From assembly GCF_016741855.1 (NCBI RefSeq), contig NZ_JAERRH010000015.1:1-64000 (forward strand): DNA of 64,000 nt, written 5' to 3'. Made by a program: the position numbers and the translations under genes. The DNA comes from Streptomyces musisoli. GTDB taxonomy: Bacteria > Actinomycetota > Actinomycetes > Streptomycetales > Streptomycetaceae. The notes beneath the pieces were generated by a model, which saw only the letters and a list, made by a program, of their open reading frames with translations, made no database searches and was not told the origin of the DNA. How positions within the stretch are numbered: the first letter of the stretch is position 1; each line of letters opens with the position of its first letter. Below are positions 1 through 8,259 of the stretch, piece by piece.

Positions 1-45
1 GAGCACCGGGCGAGGCGGGGAGCCGACCGTTCATCGGTGCTTTCC

Positions 46-1221
46 TCAGGGTGTGAGGACGACCTTCTCGCAGTGGTCCTTTTTGTTCTTGAACAGGTCG
101 TAGCCGGTCGGTGCCTCGGTCAGGGGCAGCCGGTGGGTGATGATCCGGGTGGGGTCGATCTTGCCCTCCTCGATCAGGCCTAGCAGCGGCTTCATGTACT
201 TGTGCACATGGCACTGCCCGGTGCGCAGGGTCAGGGACCTGTTCATCCAGGCACCCGCCGGGAACTTGTCGATCAGTCCGCCGTAGACGCCTATGACCGA
301 CACCACGCCGCCGCTGCGGCAGGACAGGATGGCCTGGCGCAGGGCGTGCGGCCGGTCGGTCTCGGAGCGGACCGCCTGCTTGGCGCGGTCGTAGAGGTGG
401 ACGTGGGAGGCGCCGTGTGTGGCCTCCATGCCGACCGCGTCGATGCACTTGTCGGGGCCCCGGCCGCCGGTGAGTTCGAGCAGTGCCGACCGTACATCGG
501 TGTCCTCGAAGTTGATGGTGGTGTAGCCCTGGGCGGCGGCCATGTCGAGCCGGTAGGTCTCCTTGTCGATCGCGATGACCTTTTCCGCGCCCAGGACCCG
601 GGCGCTGTCCATGGCGAACTGGCCGACCGGACCGGCGCCCCAGACGGCGACGACGTCGCCTTCCTGGATGTCGCACATGTCGGCGCCCATGTACCCGGTC
701 GGCAGGATGTCGGACAGGAACAGCACCTGCTCGTCGCTGAGGTCCGACTCGATTTTGAGGGCGTTGGCGTCGGCGAGCACCACGCGGGCGTACTCGGCCT
801 GGCCGCCGGCGAAGCCACCGGTGAGGTGGGAGTAGCCGTAGATCCCGGCGGTGGGATGGCCGAAGAACTTCTCCGAGATACCGGCGTTGGGGTTGGTGTT
901 CTCGCAGCACGAGTACAGCTCCGCGCGGCAGGACGCGCAGGCGCCGCAAGCGATGGGGAAGGGCACGACGACCCTGTCTCCGACGCGCAGTTTGCCGTCG
1001 CTGATGCCGGAGCCGACCTCGATGACCTCTCCCATGAACTCGTGGCCCATGATGTCGCCCTTTTCCATGGTGGGGACGTAGCCGTCGAGCAGATGAAGGT
1101 CGGAGCCGCAGATCGCCGTGGAGGTGATCTTCACGATGGCGTCGCGGTTGTTGAGGATCGACGGATCCGGTACCTCCTGCACCTCGACCGAGTTGCGTCC
1201 CGTCCAGCAGTTCGCCTTCAT
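46..1221 (-). CDS. Zinc-dependent alcohol/formaldehyde dehydrogenase-like protein
   Basis: A 391-residue medium-chain dehydrogenase that should oxidise an alcohol or aldehyde adduct with NAD(P). The catalytic zinc site is visible as Cys38 and His43 (ICGSDLH) and the GHE at 59-61. Cys92, Cys95, Cys98 and Cys105/106 form the structural zinc loop, and the Rossmann motif GAGPVG is at 195-200. The extra segments fit the glutathione-independent formaldehyde dehydrogenase subgroup (family knowledge). The ATG at 1221 follows a GGAGG site and overlaps the stop of the upstream cyclase gene by ATGA, so the two are probably translationally coupled. The longer frame upstream of this start lies antisense-free within the cyclase gene and is discarded. 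The substrate is not evident. Confidence 0.9.
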   Translation of the reverse strand: MKANCWTGRNSVEVQEVPDPSILNNRDAIVKITSTAICGSDLHLLDGYVPTMEKGDIMGHEFMGEVIEVGSGISDGKLRVGDRVVVPFPIACGACASCRAELYSCCENTNPNAGISEKFFGHPTAGIYGYSHLTGGFAGGQAEYARVVLADANALKIESDLSDEQVLFLSDILPTGYMGADMCDIQEGDVVAVWGAGPVGQFAMDSARVLGAEKVIAIDKETYRLDMAAAQGYTTINFEDTDVRSALLELTGGRGPDKCIDAVGMEATHGASHVHLYDRAKQAVRSETDRPHALRQAILSCRSGGVVSVIGVYGGLIDKFPAGAWMNRSLTLRTGQCHVHKYMKPLLGLIEEGKIDPTRIITHRLPLTEAPTGYDLFKNKKDHCEKVVLTP

Positions 1222-2156
1222 GCCAGGGCCTCCTTCAGTTCTTCCTCGGTCAGCGGTCGGGCCGGGTGCTGCGGGAACTCGCCGCGGGCCCGCTTGCCGC
1301 CGGGTGCGCCCTCGGAGCGGACGACCTCGCCGGTCTCCGCGATCTGCTTGAAGCGGCGCAGGTCGTCGTCCAGCTGCTGGTGCGGTTCCTCGCCGAAGTA
1401 GCGCGCCGCGGCCTTGCCCAGCGCTCCGCCGGGCAGGTCGTAGTGCAGGGTCACCCGGATCTCCGTGCCCCGGCCGCCAGGGGCGGGCACGAAGCGGACC
1501 TCGCCGGAGTTGTCGATGTCGGCACCGTCCACCGAGCGCCAGGCGATCAGCTGGCCGGCAACCTCCTGCGTGGTTTCGGCGTCCCATTCGACCGCCTTGC
1601 CGAAGGGCGCGCTGGCCCGCCAGTGACTGGTGCGCGGGCCGGTGACGCGCACCTCCTCCAGGTGCGCCATGAAGTCCGGCAGCCGCTCCAGGTCCCTCCA
1701 GAGGGCGTAGACCTCGTCCGGGGGGTGGGCGACGGTGGTGGTCGCGGTCAGTTCCATGGGGGTGCTCCTACGGGTGCGGGTCACGGCCGCGTAGACGTCC
1801 GTGGCCGTGATGGCGGTGACCGCGGCGGTCGCGGCAATGGTGCGGCCGAGGCCACGACCGTTGTGGTTCTTCAGGGCCCGGGCCAGCATCGTCAGGTCCA
1901 TGAGGTCGCCGCCGACGCGGCCCCAGAGCCAGGCCGGATGCGGCCGTCCCAGCAACCCGGTCGCCGCCGCCAGCTCGCGCACACCGACGGCGGTCGTGGC
2001 CGAACGGTGCCGGAATTCGCCGTCCACGCCCAAGGCCCGGGCGAAGCCGGCCGGAGCGGCGACCTGGGGCACGCCCAGGAGCGCACTGGCCCAGCCCAGG
2101 CCACGCACGAGCGGATCGTGTCGTAGACGGGAGGTGGAGTGGATGTCTGTCTTCAT
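1218..2156 (-). CDS. SRPBCC (polyketide cyclase/dehydrase-like) protein with N-terminal membrane-associated region
   Basis: A 312-residue protein in two parts. Residues 15-130 are hydrophobic and contain probable membrane helices. Residues from about 133 to 275 form a START/SRPBCC fold (ELTATTTVAHPPDEVYALW at its start), the helix-grip fold that binds hydrophobic ligands. The C-terminal tail is charged. The ATG at 2156 has a GGGGAG site 8 bases upstream. It is the first gene of a two-gene operon with the zinc dehydrogenase and ends inside that gene's start codon. Homologues of this layout are usually annotated cyclase/dehydrase; no catalytic activity can be read from the sequence. Confidence 0.85.
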   Translation of the reverse strand: MKTDIHSTSRLRHDPLVRGLGWASALLGVPQVAAPAGFARALGVDGEFRHRSATTAVGVRELAAATGLLGRPHPAWLWGRVGGDLMDLTMLARALKNHNGRGLGRTIAATAAVTAITATDVYAAVTRTRRSTPMELTATTTVAHPPDEVYALWRDLERLPDFMAHLEEVRVTGPRTSHWRASAPFGKAVEWDAETTQEVAGQLIAWRSVDGADIDNSGEVRFVPAPGGRGTEIRVTLHYDLPGGALGKAAARYFGEEPHQQLDDDLRRFKQIAETGEVVRSEGAPGGKRARGEFPQHPARPLTEEELKEALA

Positions 2157-2266
2157 GAGTGCTCCCCACGTGCGGTGAGGTGAACGGAAGGCGGACCACT
2201 TGAGTGAGAAGGTCAAGCACGCATAGCGGATAACACGGGAGTTTCCGCGTGGCCCGCACCCAATCC

Positions 2267-2431
2267 TCAACTTCCGTCGCCGGACACGCGCAGCCGTCCG
2301 GTCGCGGCGCGGACGCGCGCCCTGAGCTTGACGAGTGCTTCCTGAAAGACGAAGGCGGTGTCGTCGTCCGCTGCCGCGATGTCGACCACGACGAGTGCTG
2401 GCCTCTGCGACGTGTCGGCCCCTGATCGCCT
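2267..2431 (-). pseudogene. 5'-truncated DUF6207-like fragment
   Basis: The minus strand from an in-frame TAA at 2432-2434 to a TGA at 2267-2269 encodes about 54 residues containing ALVVVDIAAADDDTAF. This resembles the conserved core of the small Streptomyces DUF6207 family, whose members are about 65-90 residues long. No start codon with a ribosome site lies before the conserved core, so it is read as a remnant. Recognition is by eye only. Confidence 0.4.
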
Positions 2432-2528
2432 TTACGTCCTGGGCGACGCCGGGGCATCGACGCGGTTCGCCGGCCCTGGATCCTTCACCTGAAAGGGAGC
2501 GCTGGAGGGAGCGGGCAAGCGGTCCGAG

Positions 2529-2550
2529 TTCTTGACTCTGAGGTCAAGAA
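2529..2550. promoter_or_regulatory. Probable TetR operator overlapping its own promoter
   Basis: Perfect 8-base inverted arms TTCTTGAC (2529-2536) and GTCAAGAA (2543-2550) around a 6-base spacer, ending 19 bases before the ATG of the TetR gene. A TTGACT (2532-2537) and a TAGTGT (2557-2562) with a 19-base spacer look like -35 and -10 boxes. The -10 lies so close to the ATG that the transcript is probably leaderless. Autorepression is inferred. Confidence 0.65.
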
Positions 2551-2569
2551 TGGTGCTAGTGTTCTGATC

Positions 2570-3148
2570 ATGGGAAGGCCCAAGCAGTTCGATCCGGATG
2601 CCGCCGTCGAGCAGGCAATGGAAGTGTTCTGGCGGAAGGGATATGCCGGAACCACGCCGCAGGACCTCGTCGACGCGCTCGGCATCGGCAAGGGCAGCCT
2701 CTACAACACCTTCGACAGCAAGCATGCTCTGTTCGAGCAAGCGCTCCGCCGCTATCGAGACAGTCAGGCCGTTGCTCTGATCGAGATGTTCGAGGGGCCC
2801 GGCACGGTCAAGGAGCGCCTGCGCAGGACGCTCGGATTTCTCGCCGAGATGGATCTCGCAGACCCGGACCGTCGGGGCTGCATGGCCGTGAACGCCGCGG
2901 CGGAACTCGCCGGGACGGACAAGGCGGCAACCGAACTCGTCCAGCGCATGTTCGCACGGACCGAAGACGCCTTCCGGGCACTGGCGGAAGAAGGTCAGCG
3001 GTCGGGAGAGATCGCACCGGAACGCGACCCCGCGGCCCTGGGCAGCCTGCTACTGAACACCGTCGTGGGCTTGCGGCTCTTGGCACGCGTTGCCGAGACT
3101 CCTGATCGCCTTCGTCGCGTCATCGACGCAACAGTCGACTCCCTCTGA
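2570..3148 (+). CDS. TetR/AcrR family transcriptional regulator
   Basis: A 192-residue regulator. The N-terminal helix-turn-helix spans about 10-55 (TTPQDLVDALGIGKGSLYNTF) and is followed by a TetR_C-type ligand-binding domain with GRGCMAVNAAAE-like residues around 103-115 (RRGCMAVNAAAEL). There is no Shine-Dalgarno sequence; the ATG is 7 bases from a -10-like box, suggesting leaderless translation. A palindrome immediately upstream is the likely autoregulatory operator, and a related, weaker 22-base site precedes the downstream SDR gene. The SDR is therefore the probable target. The ligand is unknown. Confidence 0.9.
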   Translation: MGRPKQFDPDAAVEQAMEVFWRKGYAGTTPQDLVDALGIGKGSLYNTFDSKHALFEQALRRYRDSQAVALIEMFEGPGTVKERLRRTLGFLAEMDLADPDRRGCMAVNAAAELAGTDKAATELVQRMFARTEDAFRALAEEGQRSGEIAPERDPAALGSLLLNTVVGLRLLARVAETPDRLRRVIDATVDSL

Positions 3149-3158
3149 TCCGAACCGC

Positions 3159-3186
3159 AGCGCTCGCTCGGTCCGGAGCGAGCGCT
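3159..3186 (+). terminator. Hairpin terminator between tetR-like gene and SDR
   Basis: Perfect 11-bp stem, AGCGCTCGCTC (3159-3169) with its inverse at 3176-3186, and a 6-base loop, 10 bases after the TetR stop. It separates the regulator from the SDR gene, which must then have its own promoter. Confidence 0.7.
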
Positions 3187-3193
3187 ACCCAAA

Positions 3194-3215
3194 TTTTGTA
3201 CCTAAAGTTCAAGAA
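3194..3215. promoter_or_regulatory. Possible second TetR-type site before SDR
   Basis: A 22-base segment of the same length as the tetR palindrome. Its right arm GTTCAAGAA nearly repeats GTCAAGAA, while the left arm TTTTGTAC is degenerate. It lies 10 bases before the SDR ATG, where binding would block expression. Suggestive only. Confidence 0.4.
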
Positions 3216-3225
3216 CTGGAGGGTC

Positions 3226-4008
3226 ATGGACCTCAACCTCACTGCCAAGACGGCCGTCGTCACCGGTGCCAGCCGGGGGATCGGGCTCGCCACGGTCCGC
3301 ACTCTCACCGCCGAAGGCGTCAATGTCGTCGGTGCGGCCCGCACCATCACACCTGAGCTGAAGGAAACCGGCGCGCACACAATTGCAGCCGACCTGAGCA
3401 CTGCCGAAGGCGTCATTACGCTCATGGACAGCGCCCTCATCGAACTGGGGGGCATCGACCTGCTGGTGAACAACGTCGGGGCCGGAGACGACGTAGAGCC
3501 TCTGGGCTTCCTCGACACCGACGACCCCCGATGGACCCGCGTCTTCGACCTCAATCTACTCAGTGCCGTTCGCACCACCCGCGCAGCCCTGCCCAGCCTG
3601 ATCGAACGCAGCGGATCGATCGTCAACGTCTCCTCCATCAACTCCCGGCTGCCCGCAGCCGGCCCGGTCGCCTACAGCGCGGCCAAGGCAGCGCTCACTG
3701 CGCTGGGCAAATCACTGGCCGAGGAGTTCGGGCCCCAAGGCGTGCGCGTGAACACCGTCTCCCCCGGAGTGGTCCGCACCTCCATCTGGGAGGATCCCGA
3801 CGGCTTCGGCGGCAAGGTGGCGGCCGGAGTGGGGGCGGAGCACGCCGCATTTCTTCAGCGGATCCCGGAAGCCTTCGGCATCACCACCGGCCGGATCACC
3901 GAACCCGAAGAAGTGGCGGCCTTGATCGTATTCCTTCTCTCTGACGTCGCCGGCAACATCACCGGCACCGATCACGTCATCGACGGCGGCACGGTCAAGA
4001 CGCTTTGA
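3226..4008 (+). CDS. SDR family NAD(P)-dependent oxidoreductase
   Basis: A 260-residue classical short-chain dehydrogenase. It has the cofactor motif TGASRGIG near residues 12-19, the NNVGAG structural motif, and catalytic Ser-Tyr-Lys (SSIN, then YSAAK). The C-terminus VIDGGTVKTL is typical. The ATG at 3226 begins the conserved MDLNLTAKTAVVTG stretch and follows a GGAGG only 3 bases away, which is unusually tight. An upstream TTG at 3196 would add ten residues of promoter sequence and was rejected. It follows the TetR gene after a terminator and a possible operator, so it is a likely regulated target. Confidence 0.9.
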   Translation: MDLNLTAKTAVVTGASRGIGLATVRTLTAEGVNVVGAARTITPELKETGAHTIAADLSTAEGVITLMDSALIELGGIDLLVNNVGAGDDVEPLGFLDTDDPRWTRVFDLNLLSAVRTTRAALPSLIERSGSIVNVSSINSRLPAAGPVAYSAAKAALTALGKSLAEEFGPQGVRVNTVSPGVVRTSIWEDPDGFGGKVAAGVGAEHAAFLQRIPEAFGITTGRITEPEEVAALIVFLLSDVAGNITGTDHVIDGGTVKTL

Positions 4009-4199
4009 GCCAGAGAAAACGCCGGAAGCGCCGGACTGATTCCTATGACGGTGAATGACGGTGAGGACGAGGTCACCTCCCCCACCGCCATAGGACATGA
4101 CACGATAGTGAGGCAGGATCCTCCGGCCAAGCTGTGAGAGAGCCTCAAAATCAAAGCGGTGCACGCCGAACTCATTGGGACGAGTGGGCTCCGACTCGG
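4009..4199. other. Intergenic stretch, nothing recognised
   Basis: About 190 bases after the SDR gene without a convincing frame. It leads into the duplicated DJ-1 gene start. Confidence 0.4.
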
Positions 4200-4316
4200 C
4201 TTACCGTCAGGAAGCACTCACCGGGAAGGACAGCCGCCGTGCACATCGCCATCCTCACCTTCGAGGGCTACAACGAGCTCAACTCCCCGATGCGCTCGGT
4301 GTACTCAACCGCATGT
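4200..4316 (+). repeat. Left copy of duplicated DJ-1 gene start (pair with 20856-20972)
   Basis: About 117 bases covering 39 bases of leader and the first 26 codons of the gene at 20895, roughly 90 percent identical by eye. Both copies lie in the same orientation, 16656 bases apart. Confidence 0.85.
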
Positions 4317-4370
4317 CGACGTATTCCTGTGACTGCTCCACCGAGTACGGAGATATCTGCACCAGCGTGA
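4239..4370 (+). pseudogene. Broken 5' fragment of a DJ-1/PfpI family gene
   Basis: A GTG at 4239 with the same leader as the intact gene at 20895 starts a peptide matching MHIAILTFEGYNEL. A one-base deletion (CTGATCGCGCTC in the intact copy, CCGATGCGCTC here) shifts the frame after about 18 residues, and similarity ends near 4316. The rest of the gene is absent. This is clearly a duplicate-derived remnant rather than a functional short protein. Confidence 0.8.
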
Positions 4371-4387
4371 GGGCGGGACGGTCGGCG

Positions 4388-4999
4388 TCATCTCGTGGGC
4401 ATGGCGGGGGTGGGGAGGTGAACCTCCAGCACGACTGCGGTGCCGGCCACGATCCGGTCCTCGTGCATGTTGATCTGCTGGCCGGTTTGGACATGCGTCC
4501 AGTGAGTGGGTGTGAGAGGAACGAGGCGGACGGTAGCCCGGCCGCCAGGCTCCAGAAAGGGCATGTCCTCGACCCAGAGCCCTGCGATGCTCACCGCAAC
4601 ACCCCCGGTCGGCGAGAGGTTCCCGATGTCCCACATGGGTCGCAGAACACCGTGACCGGAGATTGGTGTCCGTCGGGCCTCCGAGGATGAACGAAGCGTC
4701 AGATCCGCCCGGATCATTCCGTTTCGGATCTCGGAACACCGCCAGTGGCACCAAGCCACGCTCCGCTCAAGGCCGAGTTGCTCAGCCGCCTCGGCAAGCT
4801 GCTCCCAGAACGTCAAGGGCAGCGGTTGCCCGTCTCCGAGCTCCTCCAGCATGTTCAGCGCGATCTGCCATTCGTCGTCGGCGAGATAGTCCCAGACGTC
4901 TTGCACCGAGATGTCGTTCTCGGTAGCGACCTCTTCCGGGACGAGGAGGGAAGCCGATGCGAGCAGCTCAGTGACATCCATGCGGTCATTGTCGACCAC
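4388..4999 (-). CDS. Hypothetical protein with EF-Tu-like beta-barrel C-terminus
   Basis: About 203 residues. The N-terminal 80 are acidic and helical and include WDYLADDEWQIALNMLEELG. The second half, from RNGMIRADLTLRSSSEARR to TAVVLEVHL, has the strand pattern of an elongation-factor-Tu-like barrel (an inference from the pattern, not a database match). A frameshifted relative of this half lies at 56815-57095. The start is uncertain: GTG 4999 or ATG 4981, neither with a clear ribosome site. It ends where the DJ-1 fragment begins and faces an IstB relic upstream. Its function is unknown. Confidence 0.6.
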   Translation of the reverse strand: MVDNDRMDVTELLASASLLVPEEVATENDISVQDVWDYLADDEWQIALNMLEELGDGQPLPLTFWEQLAEAAEQLGLERSVAWCHWRCSEIRNGMIRADLTLRSSSEARRTPISGHGVLRPMWDIGNLSPTGGVAVSIAGLWVEDMPFLEPGGRATVRLVPLTPTHWTHVQTGQQINMHEDRIVAGTAVVLEVHLPTPAMPTR

Positions 5000-5003
5000 G
5001 TTG

Positions 5004-5200
5004 TCAGGCTGCGTCGTCCCGCTCTCGTTCGATGGCGGCGAGGCGGTTCTTGAGCCGGTAACTGGGACCGTTGATGGAGATCACTCAGCAGTGGTGGAGG
5101 AGGCGGTCGAGGATGGCGGTGGCCAGCACCTCGTCGCCGACCACCTGTCCCCATTCGCTGAAGGTCAGGATGGTCGAGCCCTTTTCGTAGCGCTTGGCCA
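5004..5200 (-). pseudogene. istB: IS21-type helper ATPase (IstB) C-terminal relic
   Basis: The minus strand encodes RYEKGSTILTFSEWGQVVGD, then EVLATAILDRLLHHC, an in-frame TGA, and INGPSYRLKNRLAAIERERDD. This is the conserved C-terminus of IstB transposition helper ATPases. The Walker A and B regions and everything upstream are missing, so it is a dead fragment of an IS21-like element. Confidence 0.8.
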
Positions 5201-5698
5201 CCCAGGCCCACGGAATCCGCTCGACGGCGTAGGCGGCTATCACCCGGTCATAGGGGACAGTGGGCGCCCATCCCCGGCACCCGACACCCCGGCCCTGCCG
5301 ACGGTGGATGCCTCGAAACCGCCCGGGAGGCCACGCACGTCATTGCCGGACGTCGACCTCGCCGTGAAGTTGGAACAGCGCCTGAAGGTCTACGACGGGA
5401 TCGCCAACCGGACCGGACACGAGCACACCACGGCACCGGCAACACCCCGGTACCAACCGAGCACGGCAAACCCCACGGGATACCGGTCCCACCCCCGGGC
5501 TGCCACCACAGGACCGCCGGCGAGACCACCAAGAGCTTTCAGGTTCACACCAGCGACGTAGTCGGATACAGACCTACGACCGGAAGTGGCAGCCATGGGC
5601 GAGGAGGTGACGGAAGGTAGGGGTAGGCGTCAGAGGTCACCGATGCAGAGGTTCATCTGGCGCACCCCGGTGTTCGCCGCCGGCTGTCGTCGGTGGGT
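5201..5698. other. Gene-poor stretch, nothing recognised
   Basis: About 500 bases with only short frames in either direction. A plus-strand frame around 5340-5560 (VDLAVKLEQRLKVYDGIA...) has no recognisable family and no start site. It is probably decayed material next to the IstB relic. Confidence 0.4.
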
Positions 5699-5899
5699 TC
5701 AGTCTGAGTACGGCCGACGGGCGCGGACCCATGTCACCACAACCAAAGCTGCGGTGACGTACATGACGACGCTAGCGTTGGCCACGGACTCGACGTACTG
5801 CTCGTATCCGTTTGCGCGAAGCTGAAACGTGAGGAATCCCAGCGCCGTTGCCAGCATCGCGATAGCGGCAGACAGGGAACCGAACGGGATTTTCGCCAT
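5699..5899 (-). CDS. Small two-helix membrane protein
   Basis: A 66-residue protein with hydrophobic segments at about 8-26 and 42-58, separated by a polar linker. The ATG at 5899 is preceded by AGAAGG at a good distance, and coding is consistent along the whole frame. No family recognised. It stands alone among decayed sequences, so its role cannot be judged. Confidence 0.5.
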   Translation of the reverse strand: MAKIPFGSLSAAIAMLATALGFLTFQLRANGYEQYVESVANASVVMYVTAALVVVTWVRARRPYSD

Positions 5900-6170
5900 T
5901 GGCCTTCTTCCAAACTGCGAGACGACTGGTCGCCACCGAGTCTACGTACACGCCGTCAACTCCCAAAGGCGGCCGAGGACTACGCGCGGCGTACCCGAAG
6001 GTCAGTGCAAGCCGGCACCGGCCTGGCGCCGGCCCTCGGCCGTCCGCTGCCAGGCACCCGCAGCGACCGACCGCGGCGCCGGTGGCAGCGGTCAGGCGAC
6101 GAGACCGAGCCGCGGACCGCCCCGGTCGTGCAGTCCTCTGAGAAGGTCAGCACGCCTGCATGCCGCCGGC

Positions 6171-6400
6171 TCAGGGGGCACTCGACCGGGCGAGACCGGC
6201 GCCCGGGAACACCTCCATCAACCGACCTATGTGCTCGGCGCTTTCGCGCTGAGCCGCTCGGCGTGGAAATGGATGATCCGCATCGTCCGCGGTCAAGATG
6301 GCGGGGTGGAAGTCACCGTAGCGGTCGACGCGTTCGCCCACGAAGTCCTGCCAGGCGCCGGGTCCCTTTTCGAGCCGGCCCTGCCGGTCACCGGGTCTGC
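6171..6400 (-). pseudogene. Unidentified protein C-terminal fragment
   Basis: The minus strand up to a TGA at 6171-6173 reads protein-like: WQDFVGERVDRYGDFHPAIL, then TADDADHPFPRRAAQRESAE and HIGRLMEVFPGAG. It has neither a start codon nor a ribosome site and loses coding character before about 6400. Likely a truncated gene next to an IS5 remnant; the family is not recognised. Confidence 0.35.
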
Positions 6401-6591
6401 CTGCCGTTCGACCTGGGACGGAGCTGCGAGCACGGGCACGCGTCCCGGGCGGGGGACATCCTCACCGCCGCCCGCTACCACGTGCACCTCGACCACGGCC
6501 TGCGCCACACCCCGCCCGGCATCAGCGCCGCAGCCACAAGGCCGCCGGCCGTGACCGCCCAAACTCCCCCACCCGGCCGACCCGACGCTGA

Positions 6592-7323
6592 ACCCGTCCA
6601 GGACGTACCCGTACGTGCTCTACGACGACATCAGCTGGCAACTGCTGCCGTTGGAGCTGGGGTTCGGCTCCGGACATGCCTGCTGGCGTCGACTGCGCCG
6701 TTGGCACATGGCCGGTGTCTTCGACCAGTTGCACCGTCTCCTGCTCGCGGAGCTGCACGCGGCCGACGCCCTGGACTGGACGCGGGCCTGCGTGGATGCC
6801 TCCCACATCCGCGCGAAAAAGGGGGCGAGTAGCCACCGGCCCGTCACCGGTCGACCGCGGGAAGACGGGCAGCAAACATCACCTGATCTGCGACGGTAAC
6901 GGCACCCCGTTCAAGGTCATCACCACCGCGGCCAACGTCAACGACGTCACCCAGATCCTGGCCCTGGTCGACGGCATCCCACCCGTGGCCGGCAAGCCGG
7001 GCCGTCCGCGCAAGCGCCCCGACGCCCTTCTGGGCGACAAGGGCTACGACAGCAACCCCAAACGGCGCGAGTTACGCAGGCGGCGAATCTTGCCGGTGAT
7101 CTCCCGCAAGGGCTCCCCAAACATCAAGGGGCTGGGCAAACTCCGCTACGTCATCGAGCAGACCTTCTCGCTCCTGCACCACTTCAAGCGCCTGGCCGTC
7201 CGCTGGGAAAGACGCCTCGACCTGCACGACGCCCTCGTCTCACTTGCCTGCGGCCTGATTTGCTGGAGACGTCTCAAGAAGGTCCGCAGCAGGTCAGAAG
7301 GGCGGCGGCTCGGAGCTGAGTGA
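6592..7323 (+). pseudogene. IS5-family transposase, 5'-truncated and frameshifted
   Basis: Transposase of the IS5 type. Frame one (to about 6825) carries LPLELGFGSGHACWRRL and CVDASHIRAKKG. The rest (TGPSPVDRGKTGSKHHLI, GDKGYDSNP, the final ICWRRLKK) is in another frame. The switch occurs at a run of five A and five G near 6819-6828. The N-terminal 70 or so residues normally preceding this are missing. The change could be a one-base insertion, or a relic of the programmed frameshifting seen in some IS5 groups. The 3' end overlaps the SUKH-like gene tail to tail by 30 bases. Confidence 0.8.
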
Positions 7324-8055
7324 CTCGGTGTAGCCCAGGGACCACCGTCCAGGAACGATCTCGCAGATCGCATCCAAATCGGCGCGTGTCCGGCCCCGGA
7401 CGTGAAGCCAACTGTGGACGCCCAGGCCGTCTTGGCGCAGCAGCTTGCCGGGGGCAGAGAACCAACGCACGGGAAACTCTTCCGGACCGGTCCACATCGG
7501 GTAGTCCGGCAACTGGATCCGCTGAAAGTGTTCGGGCACCGCATCAAGCAGGTCTCCCGGCAGCTCGCAGGCGTTGTACAGCCGTCCCCCGCCGCCGAAC
7601 AGCGCCTCGCTCAGTACGAGCTCGACGCAGGCCATGGATACCCGGTCCATGAACGGCACCCAGCCGTGCCGCGCCTGGACGAGCACTGGGGGATCGTCTT
7701 GGTCAAGGTCGGTAAGGCGCATGCCCCAGAAGGCGCAGCCCTGGTTCTCGCTGCGGAATACGAGGACACCGCCGCACTCGTCATGCACGAACATCTCGTG
7801 AGGCGGCAGCAGTGGATCCTGGTTGGCGACCAGGTCGGTCCGGGCTCCGGCGAGCGTATAGAACTCGTGCAGCGCAGTCGGCAGCGAGCAGCCGAGCACC
7901 GCCTCCGCCTGCACCAGTTCCGCCCCAGGCGTGCCGTCGTCCTCGGTCAACGGATCACCCCAAGCACCAGCAAAACTGCGGATGAATGCCCAGGTCCGCT
8001 CCCGATCGGAAATCCCGCCGTCCAGAGCCTCGGCCACGTCGAAGCTGCCACTCAT
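7294..8055 (-). CDS. SMI1/KNR4 (SUKH-like) family protein
   Basis: 253 residues. The segment ELVQAEAVLGCSLPTALHEFYTLAG (written here in two parts in the protein, about residues 46-70) has the signature of SUKH proteins, many of which are immunity proteins against contact-dependent or polymorphic toxins. A Trp-rich C-terminal half follows. The ATG at 8055 gives the natural SUKH N-terminus, but no strong ribosome site is visible; a GTG at 8109 would add 18 residues. No toxin gene is adjacent. The 3' end is embedded in the IS5 transposase end, so the last residues may be element-derived. SUKH membership is by motif inspection. Confidence 0.6.
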   Translation of the reverse strand: MSGSFDVAEALDGGISDRERTWAFIRSFAGAWGDPLTEDDGTPGAELVQAEAVLGCSLPTALHEFYTLAGARTDLVANQDPLLPPHEMFVHDECGGVLVFRSENQGCAFWGMRLTDLDQDDPPVLVQARHGWVPFMDRVSMACVELVLSEALFGGGGRLYNACELPGDLLDAVPEHFQRIQLPDYPMWTGPEEFPVRWFSAPGKLLRQDGLGVHSWLHVRGRTRADLDAICEIVPGRWSLGYTESLSSEPPPF

Positions 8056-8219
8056 GCCACGCAAGGTATCCCAAGCCTGAGCCGCAGCACCGAGAAGCCA
8101 TCGGGCCACCCATGGGAGAGCGACGCTCCAGTAACGGTCGGCAGCTCACCAGAGCGGCCAGCATGGATCCGACGATCGCCATCCCTCGACGATCACTTCC
8201 AAGATCGTGATACGAGCTC

Positions 8220-8239
8220 TAAGAACTCCTAACAGAATG
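8220..8239 (+). repeat. IS5-type terminal repeat, left copy
   Basis: TNAGAACTCCTAACANAATG matches the inverted sequence at 10737-10756 at 18 of 20 positions. It precedes the membrane protein gene and is oriented as a transposon left end. Confidence 0.6.
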
Positions 8240-8259
8240 GGTTTCCCTCCGATTCGCCT

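Noticed and set aside
1..45. GCACCG/CGGTGC arms as terminator of the dehydrogenase gene
   Set aside because: Stem of only 6 bp with a loop over 20 bases; too weak to call.
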